Below are positions 36,759 through 45,484 of a DNA stretch of 64,000 nucleotides, piece by piece. The stretch lies in NCBI GenBank assembly GCA_015863215.1, contig JACBXN010000001.1, positions 142,800 through 206,799 of the forward strand, in the 5' to 3' direction. The notes beneath the pieces are model-generated. The model was not told the DNA's origin, did no database searches, and saw nothing but the letters and a program-made list of their open reading frames with translations. Both the position numbers and the translations under genes were made by a program. Positions within the stretch are counted from its first letter, which is position 1. Each line of letters opens with the position of its first letter. The stretch is from Aerococcaceae bacterium DSM 111176. GTDB lineage: Bacteria > Bacillota > Bacilli > Lactobacillales > Aerococcaceae.

Positions 36759-37439
36759 ATGTTTTCGGGTAATAGACTTAGAGAAATACGTGAAGCAATG
36801 TCTTTAACACAATCAGAATTAGCCAGACAATTAGGCATTAGTCGTACATCCTATCATAATTGGGAACAAGGTAAAACACAGCCTAATCAAGCAAATCTCA
36901 AAAAATTAGCGGCTATTTTTGAGGTTGAAGTGAATTATTTTGAACAAGAATATGAATTACTCTCTTTATATAAGCGGTTATATGAAGTAAATCAGCAAAA
37001 GCTATTTAATTACGGCGAAACGTTGTTAGTTTCCCAAAGAGTGGAAGCAACTCCGGCAGTATTTGAATACCATGTTTATGAGAAATTATCAGCAGGTACC
37101 GGTTATGGCTATTTAGCAGATCATTCTTATGATGTGGTTTATTATGATGAAGAGAAAGAGCATGATTTAGCTTCGTGGGTATATGGAGACTCAATGGAGC
37201 CACGTTATCCTAATGGTTCAGTCGTTTTAATTCGTGGAACAGGTTTTGATTATGATGGTGAAGTTTATGCGGTCGATTGGGATGGTCAAACTTATTTAAA
37301 ACGCGTTTACCGTGAAGAAGAGGGACTGCGTCTTGTTTCATTAAATACGAAATATCAAGATAAGTTGGCACCTTATAATGAGGAACCGCGAATTATCGGA
37401 AAGGTGATTGATCACTTTATACCTAAGGAGCGAGTGTGA
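36759..37439 (+). CDS. HdiR/CI-like self-cleaving SOS repressor (XRE plus S24)
   Basis: A 226-residue repressor. The XRE helix-turn-helix covers about 5-62 (LTQSELARQLGISRTSYHNWEQGK). The C-terminal S24 peptidase domain keeps the nucleophile Ser145 in YGDSMEP and Lys181 in YLKRVY. An Ala-Gly cleavage site is at 112-113 (LSAGTGYG). RecA-driven self-cleavage in DNA damage would relieve repression, as described for HdiR of Lactococcus. It heads a four-gene operon with tightly overlapping starts and stops. Confidence 0.92.
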   Translation: MFSGNRLREIREAMSLTQSELARQLGISRTSYHNWEQGKTQPNQANLKKLAAIFEVEVNYFEQEYELLSLYKRLYEVNQQKLFNYGETLLVSQRVEATPAVFEYHVYEKLSAGTGYGYLADHSYDVVYYDEEKEHDLASWVYGDSMEPRYPNGSVVLIRGTGFDYDGEVYAVDWDGQTYLKRVYREEEGLRLVSLNTKYQDKLAPYNEEPRIIGKVIDHFIPKERV

Positions 37440-38854
37440 TGGGAATAATAGATTATAGCCTTGAGCCGCATTCTGATATTGCTTTTTTTGATATGAAATC
37501 ATTTTATGCCAGTGTAGAATGTGTGGAACGTGGTTTGGATCCACTGACGACGTCGCTTTGCGTGGTAAGCCGGTCGGATAATTCTAAGGGGCTTATTTTA
37601 GCCAGTTCCCCCACATTTAAGCGTGTTTATGGTAAGAAAAATGTTGGTCGGAGCTATGATTTACCATTTAATATTCACACGAGGCGGTTTAATTACCAAG
37701 CAGCCAAGCGGCAACAACTTCCTACTACGCCGGAATATGTTCAATATATTGAACTATGGGCTAGAAAAACATTAATCGTCCCACCACGTATGGGCCATTA
37801 TATTGATGTTAATATGCAAATTCAGAAAATATTACAAAATTATGCTGCTCCAGAAGATATTTTACCTTATTCAATTGATGAGGGATTTATTGATTTAACG
37901 CGGTCATTGAATTACTTTTCCTCGGATAAATCAATGTCAAAACGTGATAAATTAGATTTGGTCAGTGCACGTATTCAGTATGATATTTGGCGTCAAACAG
38001 GCGTCTATTCAACGATAGGGATGAGTAATGCAAATCCATTACTTGCTAAATTAGCGCTGGATAATGAGGCTAAAAATACAAAAGGGATGCGTGCAAACTG
38101 GTCTTATGAAGATGTCGAGCGTAAAGTGTGGCAAATTAAAGAACTAACCGATTTCTGGGGAATTGGTAACCGTATGGCTAGGCGTTTAAATAAAATGAAG
38201 ATATACTCTATTTATGATTTAGCAATGAGTAATCCTGATGATTTAAAGCGTGAATTTGGGGTTATTGGTGTTCAAAATTGGTTTCATGCTCATGGCGTGG
38301 ACGAGAGCAATGTGCACAATAAGTATAAACCAAAGAGTAAAGGACTAGGGAACTCACAAGTTTTACCACATAATTATGTGGACCAGAGAGCAATTGAACT
38401 TGTATTGAAAGAAATGGGCGAGCAAGTAGCCATTCGTTTACGGCGAGCAAAGAAGAATACGATGACAGTAGCGATTCATGTAGGCTATTCGAGTGACATG
38501 GAGAAGAAATCGATTAATGCTCAGCGAAGCATTGATCCGACGCAAAATACAAAAGAACTGCAAAAAGTTATTGTAGAACTCTTTCGCAAGCATTATACAG
38601 GTGGCCCTATTCGGACCATTGGTATCCGCTATGAGAATTTAGTGGATGAGTCGATTGTGTATTATACGTTATTTACAGATATCGATGCATTGGAGAAAGA
38701 AAATCGTTTAGACCAAACAATTGATCAAATTCGTCAAAAATACGGCTTCCTCTCGCTACAAAAAGCTACCGCTTTAACAAAGGATTCCCGTAGTATAGCT
38801 CGAAGTAAATTAATTGGGGGACATTCTGCGGGTGGACTGGATGGATTAGAGTAA
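37439..38854 (+). CDS. Y-family DNA polymerase (UmuC/DinB type)
   Basis: A 471-residue translesion polymerase. The catalytic palm shows FFDMKSFYASVECVERG with the first metal Asp and YSIDEGFIDLT with the Asp-Glu pair. The fingers have SSPTFKRVYG, and the little-finger domain is at the C-terminus (KGLGNSQVLPHNY). This is the UmuC/UvrX-like group common in Firmicutes and their plasmids. The ATG at 37439 shares a base with the repressor stop (TGATG), after AAGGAG. Expression should follow the SOS repressor just upstream. Confidence 0.93.
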   Translation: MGIIDYSLEPHSDIAFFDMKSFYASVECVERGLDPLTTSLCVVSRSDNSKGLILASSPTFKRVYGKKNVGRSYDLPFNIHTRRFNYQAAKRQQLPTTPEYVQYIELWARKTLIVPPRMGHYIDVNMQIQKILQNYAAPEDILPYSIDEGFIDLTRSLNYFSSDKSMSKRDKLDLVSARIQYDIWRQTGVYSTIGMSNANPLLAKLALDNEAKNTKGMRANWSYEDVERKVWQIKELTDFWGIGNRMARRLNKMKIYSIYDLAMSNPDDLKREFGVIGVQNWFHAHGVDESNVHNKYKPKSKGLGNSQVLPHNYVDQRAIELVLKEMGEQVAIRLRRAKKNTMTVAIHVGYSSDMEKKSINAQRSIDPTQNTKELQKVIVELFRKHYTGGPIRTIGIRYENLVDESIVYYTLFTDIDALEKENRLDQTIDQIRQKYGFLSLQKATALTKDSRSIARSKLIGGHSAGGLDGLE

Positions 38855-39210
38855 TGGTATATAGAGATTACTTACCTTATAAATCAGCGCGCGAATATCA
38901 AGACCGTAAAATGGCGAAATGGATGGGCTTCTTTTTATCCGAACATACGACGTCCTTGAATACAGAAGAAGGTCAACTAGTTGAAGAAGTGGACCGTATG
39001 CCGATACATCAACTGATTGTCTTATTAAATCAGTGCTTTTTGAATCAATTAAAAATTTCGTTAGAGTTAGATAATGCCGGCTTTGTTGAATTGAAATCAG
39101 GCATTGTAGACCATGTGGACCAAAATAAGATTGGTTTACGAACAGATCAGGATTATGTCTTTATTGCACTGGGGCAAATATTAACCTTAACGATAGGCGA
39201 GGAGGATTAA
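38854..39210 (+). CDS. YolD-like protein
   Basis: A 118-residue YolD-like protein. The family core is near the N-terminus: YLPYKSAREYQDRKMAKW followed by MGFFLSEHT. YolD-like proteins accompany Y-family polymerases in Gram-positives and have been suggested as UmuD-like partners; the mechanism is not settled. The ATG shares one base with the polymerase stop (TAATG), so it is translationally coupled. Confidence 0.85.
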   Translation: MVYRDYLPYKSAREYQDRKMAKWMGFFLSEHTTSLNTEEGQLVEEVDRMPIHQLIVLLNQCFLNQLKISLELDNAGFVELKSGIVDHVDQNKIGLRTDQDYVFIALGQILTLTIGEED

Positions 39211-39211
39211 T

Positions 39212-39514
39212 GTGCTAACTCCAGATATGTATGAAAATAATTTACAGTTTGATTATTTTAGTGATAATTTTCAGCGTTTTGAAGAGGATTTCTATGAATA
39301 TTCTGATTTAAATGTCCCTTTAACCTTTATTACGGATGATTTACTCAAAACAATGGCCAAGGCACAAACAAATTATTTTAAATTGATTGCCAAAAAGGCA
39401 TTGGATCACCAAGATCACTATTTTGTTTTCCGAGTGAGAACGCCGGAAGAAAATCCGCAAATTCGTATTTATGAATATTTAGGGCATCAAAGTCAGCAAC
39501 TAACATTGCATTGA
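39212..39514 (+). CDS. small protein at the end of the SOS cassette (possibly DUF5960)
   Basis: A 100-residue acidic protein that starts at GTG, six bases after GGAGG and one base after the YolD-like stop. It has no signal or membrane segment. The text NLQFDYFSDNFQRFEEDFYEY and VPLTFITDDLLKTMAKAQTNYFK resembles a small family that I recall tentatively as DUF5960 from similar loci in Lactobacillales. Its place in the operon suggests an accessory role for the polymerase, but nothing in the sequence shows which. Confidence 0.7.
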   Translation: MLTPDMYENNLQFDYFSDNFQRFEEDFYEYSDLNVPLTFITDDLLKTMAKAQTNYFKLIAKKALDHQDHYFVFRVRTPEENPQIRIYEYLGHQSQQLTLH

Positions 39515-39525
39515 CTCTGATATTA

Positions 39526-39573
39526 AAATACCCGCCATCAGAGAGTTTTGTCTCATAATGATGGCGGGTATTT
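39526..39573. terminator. bidirectional terminator between the SOS cassette and pepQ
   Basis: AAATACCCGCCATCA (39526-39540) and TGATGGCGGGTATTT (39559-39573) form a perfect 15-bp stem; the loop itself has GAGA/TCTC. Confidence 0.85.
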
Positions 39574-39578
39574 GAAAT

Positions 39579-40673
39579 TTAATGTTTTGGTTCGATGATA
39601 AGCGGTTCTTTGGTGAAGTGATTAATTACCTCACAACCATCCTCTGTTACAATCACTAAATCTTCGATACGAACGCCTAATTTTCCAGGTAAATAGATAC
39701 CGGGTTCGATTGAGAAGACTTGGCCAACTTGACACGTAGCGGTATTGAATTGACTAACATCTCCCGCTTCGTGACATTCTTGTCCGATAAAATGTCCTGT
39801 TCGGTGGGTAAAGAATTTACCTAAACCAGCCTCTTCGATGACATTACGGGCAGCTAAATCTATTTCTTTAAATGTTACACCTGGTTTAATAATATCAATG
39901 GCTGCTTGATTAGCGGCACGAACGGTTTCATACACTTTTAAAGCATGGTCAGAGGGCTGACCGTAAAATACGGTTCGTGTCATATCGCTAGCGTAATTTT
40001 GATGTATAGCGCCGATATCAATGACAACAGTATCTCCATAATCCGGTTTATGATTGCTGGTCGTATGATGCGGGTCTGCACCATTAGGTCCATAAGCAAT
40101 GATTGGTTCAAATGAAAAGCCATTTTGGTTTAATCCCTGATAAATATCAGAAAGATGGTCTTTCATTTCAATTTCGGAGTAGCCAAATTGAACTAAGTCG
40201 ATAAGTCGTTCCATTGCTTGATCATTAAATGCTGAAGCGTCACGCATAATAGCTTGTTCCTCTTCAGACTTGATACCGCGGATGTCATCGACAATAAAAC
40301 TATTATTTACGGGTATTAAATCTGAGCTTATAGCGATTAAATCAAGCAAGAAATGTGCAGGCCAAAATTTATCAATCCCTGATTGTCCAGAGTGTAAGTT
40401 ATTAGCGATTATTTCAAGAATGGGTTCGCCGTCATTATAATAGTGAATACGAATCGATTCCTTAAATGCGGGATCCAATTGAGGACGCGGAAATAGTCGG
40501 TTAAGATATAAATCTCCCGTTCCATCCTTGTAGATTACTAATAATAGCAGTCGCTCACCTGGATCAGTATGGTAGTCGGTAAAATAGCGAATACTTGAAG
40601 GGTCGCTAATTAATTGATTCGAAATATGTTGTTCATTCATTTGTTGAACGAGCTGTTGAAGTCTCTTGAACAA
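39579..40673 (-). CDS. pepQ: Xaa-Pro peptidase (M24 family, PepQ/PepP-like)
   Basis: A 364-residue creatinase-fold peptidase that splits dipeptides or N-terminal residues next to proline. The catalytic domain shows the two-metal ligands in order: VVIDIGAIHQNYASDMTRTVF (two Asp), HRTGHFIGQECHEAG (His), FSIEPGIYLPG (Glu) and GVRIEDLVIV (Glu). The N-terminal creatinase-like domain is about 120 residues. The size fits prolidase PepQ better than the longer PepP. It is a single-gene unit. Confidence 0.9.
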   Translation of the reverse strand: MFKRLQQLVQQMNEQHISNQLISDPSSIRYFTDYHTDPGERLLLLVIYKDGTGDLYLNRLFPRPQLDPAFKESIRIHYYNDGEPILEIIANNLHSGQSGIDKFWPAHFLLDLIAISSDLIPVNNSFIVDDIRGIKSEEEQAIMRDASAFNDQAMERLIDLVQFGYSEIEMKDHLSDIYQGLNQNGFSFEPIIAYGPNGADPHHTTSNHKPDYGDTVVIDIGAIHQNYASDMTRTVFYGQPSDHALKVYETVRAANQAAIDIIKPGVTFKEIDLAARNVIEEAGLGKFFTHRTGHFIGQECHEAGDVSQFNTATCQVGQVFSIEPGIYLPGKLGVRIEDLVIVTEDGCEVINHFTKEPLIIEPKH

Positions 40674-40802
40674 ATTAAAACCTCCTGTTCAATATTTGTT
40701 TTTAGTCCTGTATACTAAGAATAGTATAGCAATTTTAAGACTAGAGACCTAATGTTTTTCTTGAACATCGGGGTATAATTAATAGAATATAGGAGGTGAC
40801 TG

Positions 40803-41411
40803 ATGGACCAAATATCGGTTGAAACAAAAAGACGTTTTATTAGAATCGTAACAATTACGGGGATTATTCTGACGATAATCGGCTCATGGTTTATTGGCCA
40901 ATCTGATTATTTTCAACCCAATGGGGGATTTAATCAGTTGCTTGTTAATATGGGGATATTTTCACCCATTGTTTTTATTGCCATCCAAGTTACCCAGATA
41001 ATCATTCCATTAATACCGTTTGGACTCATTTTTTCAATCGGTGGCATTTTGTATGGGACATTCTGGGGATTCATTATCAATTTCATCGGTGTGCTAATTG
41101 GGTCAGCGATTAATTTTTATTTAGGGCGTCGTTTTGGTGCTAATATTGTACTTGCCTTCCTATCAGACGAACAATATGTAAAATATATGCGAATTATGAA
41201 TAAAGGAGACAGTTTTAAAAAATTATTAATCATTGGATTTATCGCCCCTCTATTTCCGGACGATGTCTTCTGTATGATTGCTGGGATGTCTAAATTAACT
41301 TTTTGGGAATTTTATAAAATTGTCATTTTATTTAGACCTATCTCGCTATTTATTTTTACGTATGCTTCGTCTAATATTATTCAGTGGGTATTCCAGTTGA
41401 TTTTTGGTTAA
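40803..41411 (+). CDS. VTT-domain (TVP38/TMEM64 family) membrane protein
   Basis: A 202-residue integral membrane protein with about five or six hydrophobic segments. The central block GLIFSIGGILYGTFWGFIINFIGVLIGSAINFYLGRRFG and IAPLFPDDVFCMIAGMSKLTFWEFYKI is the VTT/SNARE-associated domain shared with DedA proteins. Relatives act in envelope homeostasis and some move lipid carriers across the membrane. AGGAGGTGA lies just upstream of the ATG, with TATAAT at 40774-40779. It runs into yidD after 16 bases. Confidence 0.85.
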   Translation: MDQISVETKRRFIRIVTITGIILTIIGSWFIGQSDYFQPNGGFNQLLVNMGIFSPIVFIAIQVTQIIIPLIPFGLIFSIGGILYGTFWGFIINFIGVLIGSAINFYLGRRFGANIVLAFLSDEQYVKYMRIMNKGDSFKKLLIIGFIAPLFPDDVFCMIAGMSKLTFWEFYKIVILFRPISLFIFTYASSNIIQWVFQLIFG

Positions 41412-41427
41412 TTAAGGAGTTTAAAAT

Positions 41428-41715
41428 TTGAAATTTATTACGATAGGGATTGTACGTTTCTACCAGCGCTTTATATCCCCTTTATTCCCGCCGAGTTGTC
41501 GTTACTATCCGAGTTGTTCGCACTATATGATTGAAGCCATTGAAAAGCATGGTTCCTTCAAAGGAAGTGCTATGGGAATTGCTCGAATTAGCCGGTGTCA
41601 TCCATTAGTGGACGGCGGTGTAGATCCGGTACCGGATCATTTTACTTTAAAACGCCAGTATGTAGAGGACGAATTCGAATACATGCATAAGCATAAACAT
41701 GAGGCGAATAAATAA
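41428..41715 (+). CDS. yidD: membrane protein insertion efficiency factor YidD
   Basis: A 95-residue YidD protein, a small amphipathic membrane-associated factor connected with YidC-dependent insertion. The family pattern is complete: [32 protein letters not shown] and [17 protein letters not shown]. It starts with TTG, eight bases after AAGGAG. In many bacteria it lies between rnpA and yidC; here it has moved about 31 kb away. Confidence 0.93.
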   Translation: MKFITIGIVRFYQRFISPLFPPSCRYYPSCSHYMIEAIEKHGSFKGSAMGIARISRCHPLVDGGVDPVPDHFTLKRQYVEDEFEYMHKHKHEANK

Positions 41716-41727
41716 TATATAAGAATC

Positions 41728-41765
41728 AGCCAGTTGACGAGATAACACCTTTTCGTTGACTGGCT
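41728..41765 (+). terminator. hairpin after yidD (weak terminator)
   Basis: AGCCAGTTGACG (41728-41739) and CGTTGACTGGCT (41754-41765) form a 12-bp stem with two G-U pairs. No T run follows, so termination may be partial. Confidence 0.45.
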
Positions 41766-41770
41766 CGTTG

Positions 41771-41779
41771 TGATATAAT
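41771..41779 (+). promoter_or_regulatory. extended -10 promoter of cdaA
   Basis: TGATATAAT is a full extended -10 about 35 bases before the cdaA GTG. No clear -35 is visible. Confidence 0.55.
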
Positions 41780-41813
41780 TTAAAAAGATAAGGACTAAGA
41801 AGGGGGAATTAAT

Positions 41814-42671
41814 GTGGCTGATTGGTTCGGTAATTTTATGTCAAACCAACCGTTAATACAGTTAATTGACATAGCAATCGTATGGTATATCATTTATAAA
41901 TTATTGATATATGCACGAGGAACCCAAATGATGAATCTCTTAAAGGGCGTTGGGATTTTTATTTTTGCCAAATTTTTGAGTGCGACGCTCGGTTTACAAA
42001 CAATTGATTGGTTATTAGGTCAAGTTTTAGGTTGGGGTGTTATTGCAGCAATAGTCCTATTTCAGCCAGAATTACGTCGAGCTTTAGAAATTCTTGGACG
42101 TAATCTCTCAGGAAGTCGTCTAAAAGTTCAAAACCCCAGTAAGAAGCTAATTGATGACTTAGAATATGCGGTGAATTATATGTCACGGCGTAAAATCGGC
42201 GCTTTAATTGCGATTGAGGGGCAGGATGAACTAGGAGAAATTATTGAAACAGGAGTCACATTAGATTCAGAGATTAGTAATCAACTATTAATTAATGTCT
42301 TTATCCCCAATACACCACTCCATGATGGAGCGATGGTTATTCAAGATTTTAGAATTGCAGCAGCATCGTGTTACTTACCATTATCTGAAAATGGCAGTAT
42401 CCCTAAAGAATTAGGTACTAGACACCGGGCAGCGATTGGGCTGGGTGAAGTAACGGATGCGTTAGTATTGATCGTCTCTGAAGAGACAGGAGATATTAGT
42501 TTAGTCAAAGAACAAAAAATGCATCGCGGCGTCAAATCAGACGGATTGCGAGAATTATTAGAAGAGTATCTCATTGTAGAAGAGGAAGCGGGAACCAAAG
42601 ATCCGATGGAACAGATTAGAGGGTTAATCGCTAACAGCTTTAAATCAAGAGGTGGTCAAGATGAAAAATAA
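41814..42671 (+). CDS. cdaA: diadenylate cyclase CdaA
   Basis: CdaA makes cyclic di-AMP from two ATP, a second messenger for potassium, osmolyte and wall control. Three membrane segments fill the first 90 or so residues. The catalytic DAC domain shows the DGA motif (Asp171) and the RHR motif (Arg203) in GTRHRAAIGLGEVTDAL. The protein has 285 residues. It starts with GTG, seven bases after GGGGG, because the ATG two bases earlier is out of frame. cdaA-cdaR-glmM is a conserved Firmicutes operon. Confidence 0.96.
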   Translation: MADWFGNFMSNQPLIQLIDIAIVWYIIYKLLIYARGTQMMNLLKGVGIFIFAKFLSATLGLQTIDWLLGQVLGWGVIAAIVLFQPELRRALEILGRNLSGSRLKVQNPSKKLIDDLEYAVNYMSRRKIGALIAIEGQDELGEIIETGVTLDSEISNQLLINVFIPNTPLHDGAMVIQDFRIAAASCYLPLSENGSIPKELGTRHRAAIGLGEVTDALVLIVSEETGDISLVKEQKMHRGVKSDGLRELLEEYLIVEEEAGTKDPMEQIRGLIANSFKSRGGQDEK

Positions 42672-43779
42672 TAATCATAATAAATGGACCGATAATATTT
42701 GGTTTGTTCGAATTATTGCTCTTTTCTTCGCCATTTTCCTATATGCATTTGTAGCTTCAGAAAACAATCGGTTTGATATACAGCCGAGTAATGCGAGCAT
42801 CAATGTAACAGAAACAATATCGAATGTACCTGTTCAGTTGGGGCCGGTTGATGATGATGTCTTTGTCAGTAATCTTCAAGAGAATGTTTCCTTGCGGGTT
42901 ACCGGGCCACAAAACATAATTACCCAAGTATTAGCTCAAGATTTATATGTAGTAACTGAAGATCTGCGAGGTTCTGAAATGGGTCAACAGCAGGTTCGAT
43001 TAGAGATGCCAGACGAACTAGAGGAGTCGGGAGTTGAATATCAAATCACTCCTTCACGTGTTATCGTCGATTTGGATCGTCTAGCTTCAACAGAAGTTGA
43101 TATACAATATGAAATTGAAGATGGCCTTGTCGGTGAAGGGTATGAAGTGACGAATGTCACGATGGAACCAGCCACTGTAACATTAACAGGTAGGGAGTCA
43201 ACGATTGAGGACATCGACCGTGTGAGTGTTAAAATTACTAGCCCAGAGCCGATAACAGAGACTTTTACAAGGGAAGTTCCAATTGAAATTCGTGATAGTG
43301 CGAATAATCTCTTGGACGTAAATGCAAATATAACCAATACCACTGTAACGGTTGAAATAGCACCTACTGCTGAACCAGTAGCAAATGTCTCACTGAATAT
43401 CGTCGGTGAAAACACAGAGGCTTATAATTATAACTATTCACTTGTTGGGTCGGAACAAGTTACTTTAGAAGGCGACGCGTCGATTATAAATAATATTAAT
43501 CAAGTGACAGCAACTTTAGATGTAAGTAATATTACAAATTCTGGTACATTTCCAGCGACTATTCAAATTCCAGATGGAGTGAACAGTGTAACACCTCAGA
43601 CAGTAGATGTCAGTGTAACAGTCACACCTATTGAAATTAATAGTCAAGTTGAAGAGGTAGAGGAAGTAGAAGAATCAGCAAACCCTGATGTGAATGAGGA
43701 AACTGAAACATCAGTCATGAGTGAAACAGATCAGAGTAGTAGTGATGAAAGTGTCGTTACGGAAGAACAAATAGATTAA
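42661..43779 (+). CDS. cdaR: CdaA regulatory protein CdaR (YbbR domains)
   Basis: CdaR is an extracytoplasmic partner of CdaA and modulates cyclic di-AMP synthesis. A membrane anchor lies near residues 14-36 (IIALFFAIFLYAFV), then about three YbbR repeats with patterns such as VSLRVTGPQNII and VTLTGRESTIEDI. The last 55 residues are an acidic Ser/Glu tail. The start is the ATG at 42661, not the GTG inside the upstream GAGGTGG. It overlaps the end of cdaA by 11 bases. Confidence 0.93.
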   Translation: MKNNNHNKWTDNIWFVRIIALFFAIFLYAFVASENNRFDIQPSNASINVTETISNVPVQLGPVDDDVFVSNLQENVSLRVTGPQNIITQVLAQDLYVVTEDLRGSEMGQQQVRLEMPDELEESGVEYQITPSRVIVDLDRLASTEVDIQYEIEDGLVGEGYEVTNVTMEPATVTLTGRESTIEDIDRVSVKITSPEPITETFTREVPIEIRDSANNLLDVNANITNTTVTVEIAPTAEPVANVSLNIVGENTEAYNYNYSLVGSEQVTLEGDASIINNINQVTATLDVSNITNSGTFPATIQIPDGVNSVTPQTVDVSVTVTPIEINSQVEEVEEVEESANPDVNEETETSVMSETDQSSSDESVVTEEQID

Positions 43780-43797
43780 AAAATTTAGGAGATTATT

Positions 43798-45150
43798 ATG
43801 AGACAATATTTTGGAACTGACGGTGTACGTGGCGTAGCTAACAAGGAATTAACACCAGAGTTAGCTTATCAATTAGGTCGATGTGGTGGATATGTACTTA
43901 TGCAACATACCCAAAGTGAAGAGCATCCTCGTGTATTGGTTGCCCGTGATACAAGAATATCAGGTGAATTATTAGAATCAGCATTAGTTGCTGGTTTATT
44001 ATCAGTAGGTATTGATGTGATGAAATTAGGTGTGATTACTACACCTGCTGTATCATACTTAACTCGTACTTTAAATATCACTGCTGGTGTAATGATTAGT
44101 GCATCACACAATCCAGTGGATGATAATGGAATCAAGTTCTTTGGTGGCGATGGATTCAAACTATCGGATGAACAAGAACATGAAATTGAAGCATTAATGG
44201 GACAACAAGATACTTTACCACGTCCAAGCTCAGAAGGATTAGGACGAGTAGAGGAATTCCCTGAAGGGTTAATTAAATATATTCAATACTTGGAGTCGAC
44301 GATTAATACTGATTTATCAGGAGTTAAAGTTTGTGTGGATGCTGCAAATGGAGCGGCTTCACCTTTAGTAAATCAATTATTTGCTAATTTAGAAACGGAC
44401 TTTATTACTATGGGAGACCGTCCAAATGGATTGGATATTAATAAAGGTGTTGGTTCAACACACCCAGAGAAATTACAAGAGCTTGTTAAAGAAAATGAAG
44501 GATACTGTGGAGTTGCCTTTGATGGTGATGGAGACCGTATCATTGCTGTAGATGAAAATGGTGAAATCGTTGATGGCGATAAAATTATGTACATCTGTGG
44601 TAAAGCGATGAAAGCTAAAGGTCAGTTAAAAAATGATACGATTGTATCAACTGTGATGAGTAATTTAGGTTTCCATAAAGCAGTTGAAGAAGCAGAAATG
44701 GTTGCACTTAAAACAGCTGTGGGAGACCGTTATGTTGTTCAAGCAATGCGTGAGGGCGATTATAATTTTGGTGGTGAACAATCAGGTCATATTGTTTTCC
44801 TAGATCTAAACACAACTGGAGATGGTCTATTAACGGCGATTCAATTATTAGCAGTTATGAAAGAGTCAGGTAAAACTTTAGCAGAATTAGCTTCTGAAGT
44901 GACAATTTATCCTCAAACATTGGTCAATGTTCGTGTAAGTGATAAACATACTGTGATGGATGTGCCTAAAGTTAAAGAAATCGTTGAAGAGGTTGAAGGT
45001 GAAATGAACGGCGATGGTCGTATTTTAGTTCGCCCAAGTGGTACAGAACCATTATTACGTGTTATGGCTGAAGCATCTTCACAAGAACGTTGTGATTATT
45101 ATGTTAATAAAATTGCAGATGTCATCCGTGAAGTGCGTGGAATCGAATAA
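43798..45150 (+). CDS. glmM: phosphoglucosamine mutase
   Basis: GlmM turns glucosamine-6-phosphate into glucosamine-1-phosphate for peptidoglycan synthesis. The catalytic phosphoserine is Ser103 in [15 protein letters not shown]. The metal loop is FDGDGDRII, and the C-terminal phosphate site is [12 protein letters not shown]. At 450 residues it is full length. GlmM is known to bind and inhibit CdaA in several Gram-positives, so its place after cdaA-cdaR is functional. It competes for the same sugar phosphate that NagB (46636) consumes. Confidence 0.97.
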   Translation: MRQYFGTDGVRGVANKELTPELAYQLGRCGGYVLMQHTQSEEHPRVLVARDTRISGELLESALVAGLLSVGIDVMKLGVITTPAVSYLTRTLNITAGVMISASHNPVDDNGIKFFGGDGFKLSDEQEHEIEALMGQQDTLPRPSSEGLGRVEEFPEGLIKYIQYLESTINTDLSGVKVCVDAANGAASPLVNQLFANLETDFITMGDRPNGLDINKGVGSTHPEKLQELVKENEGYCGVAFDGDGDRIIAVDENGEIVDGDKIMYICGKAMKAKGQLKNDTIVSTVMSNLGFHKAVEEAEMVALKTAVGDRYVVQAMREGDYNFGGEQSGHIVFLDLNTTGDGLLTAIQLLAVMKESGKTLAELASEVTIYPQTLVNVRVSDKHTVMDVPKVKEIVEEVEGEMNGDGRILVRPSGTEPLLRVMAEASSQERCDYYVNKIADVIREVRGIE

Positions 45151-45152
45151 AT

Positions 45153-45198
45153 AAAAAAACTCTTTGTTTAGCTTAATAAACTAAACAAAGAGTTTTTT
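45153..45198. terminator. bidirectional terminator after glmM
   Basis: An A-rich arm ending CTCTTTGTTTAG (45153-45171) pairs with CTAAACAAAGAGTTTTTT (45181-45198), loop 9 bases. It overlaps the stop of the convergent small membrane protein gene. Confidence 0.88.
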
Positions 45199-45388
45199 AT
45201 TTGTCATCAGGGAACATTGCTTTAAATCCCTCAGGGTTCACTTTTTTCAAATAATTGAATAGTAAGTATAAACCACCAGTAAGTGCGACTCCTATCAGAA
45301 TAGCTAAAAGAGCATTAGTGCCTTGAGAAATGAGTAAGAAAATTAAAGTTGCGCCGGGTGCGATTAAATATAAATGTAATTTTTTCAT
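45197..45388 (-). CDS. small two-helix membrane protein, unknown function
   Basis: A 63-residue protein with two hydrophobic segments (about 5-22 and 26-47) and a basic, then acidic, C-terminal tail (KKVNPEGFKAMFPDDK). I do not recognise a family. GAGAGGT lies six bases before the ATG, which supports expression. It shares a terminator with glmM and lies downstream of the AraC gene on the same strand, but a hairpin between them suggests separate ends. Confidence 0.65.
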   Translation of the reverse strand: MKKLHLYLIAPGATLIFLLISQGTNALLAILIGVALTGGLYLLFNYLKKVNPEGFKAMFPDDK

Positions 45389-45454
45389 AGATTACCTCTC
45401 AAATCAGAATATAACTAGTATAGGAAACATTTGGCTGGATGTAAAGATACAAAG

Positions 45455-45478
45455 ACCTCTACAACAAAGTGCAGAGGT
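45455..45478 (-). terminator. likely terminator after the AraC-type regulator
   Basis: ACCTCTACA (45455-45463) and TGCAGAGGT (45470-45478) form a 9-bp stem with one G-U pair. On the minus strand only a short CTTTG tail follows. Confidence 0.5.
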
Positions 45479-45484
45479 AGTGTA

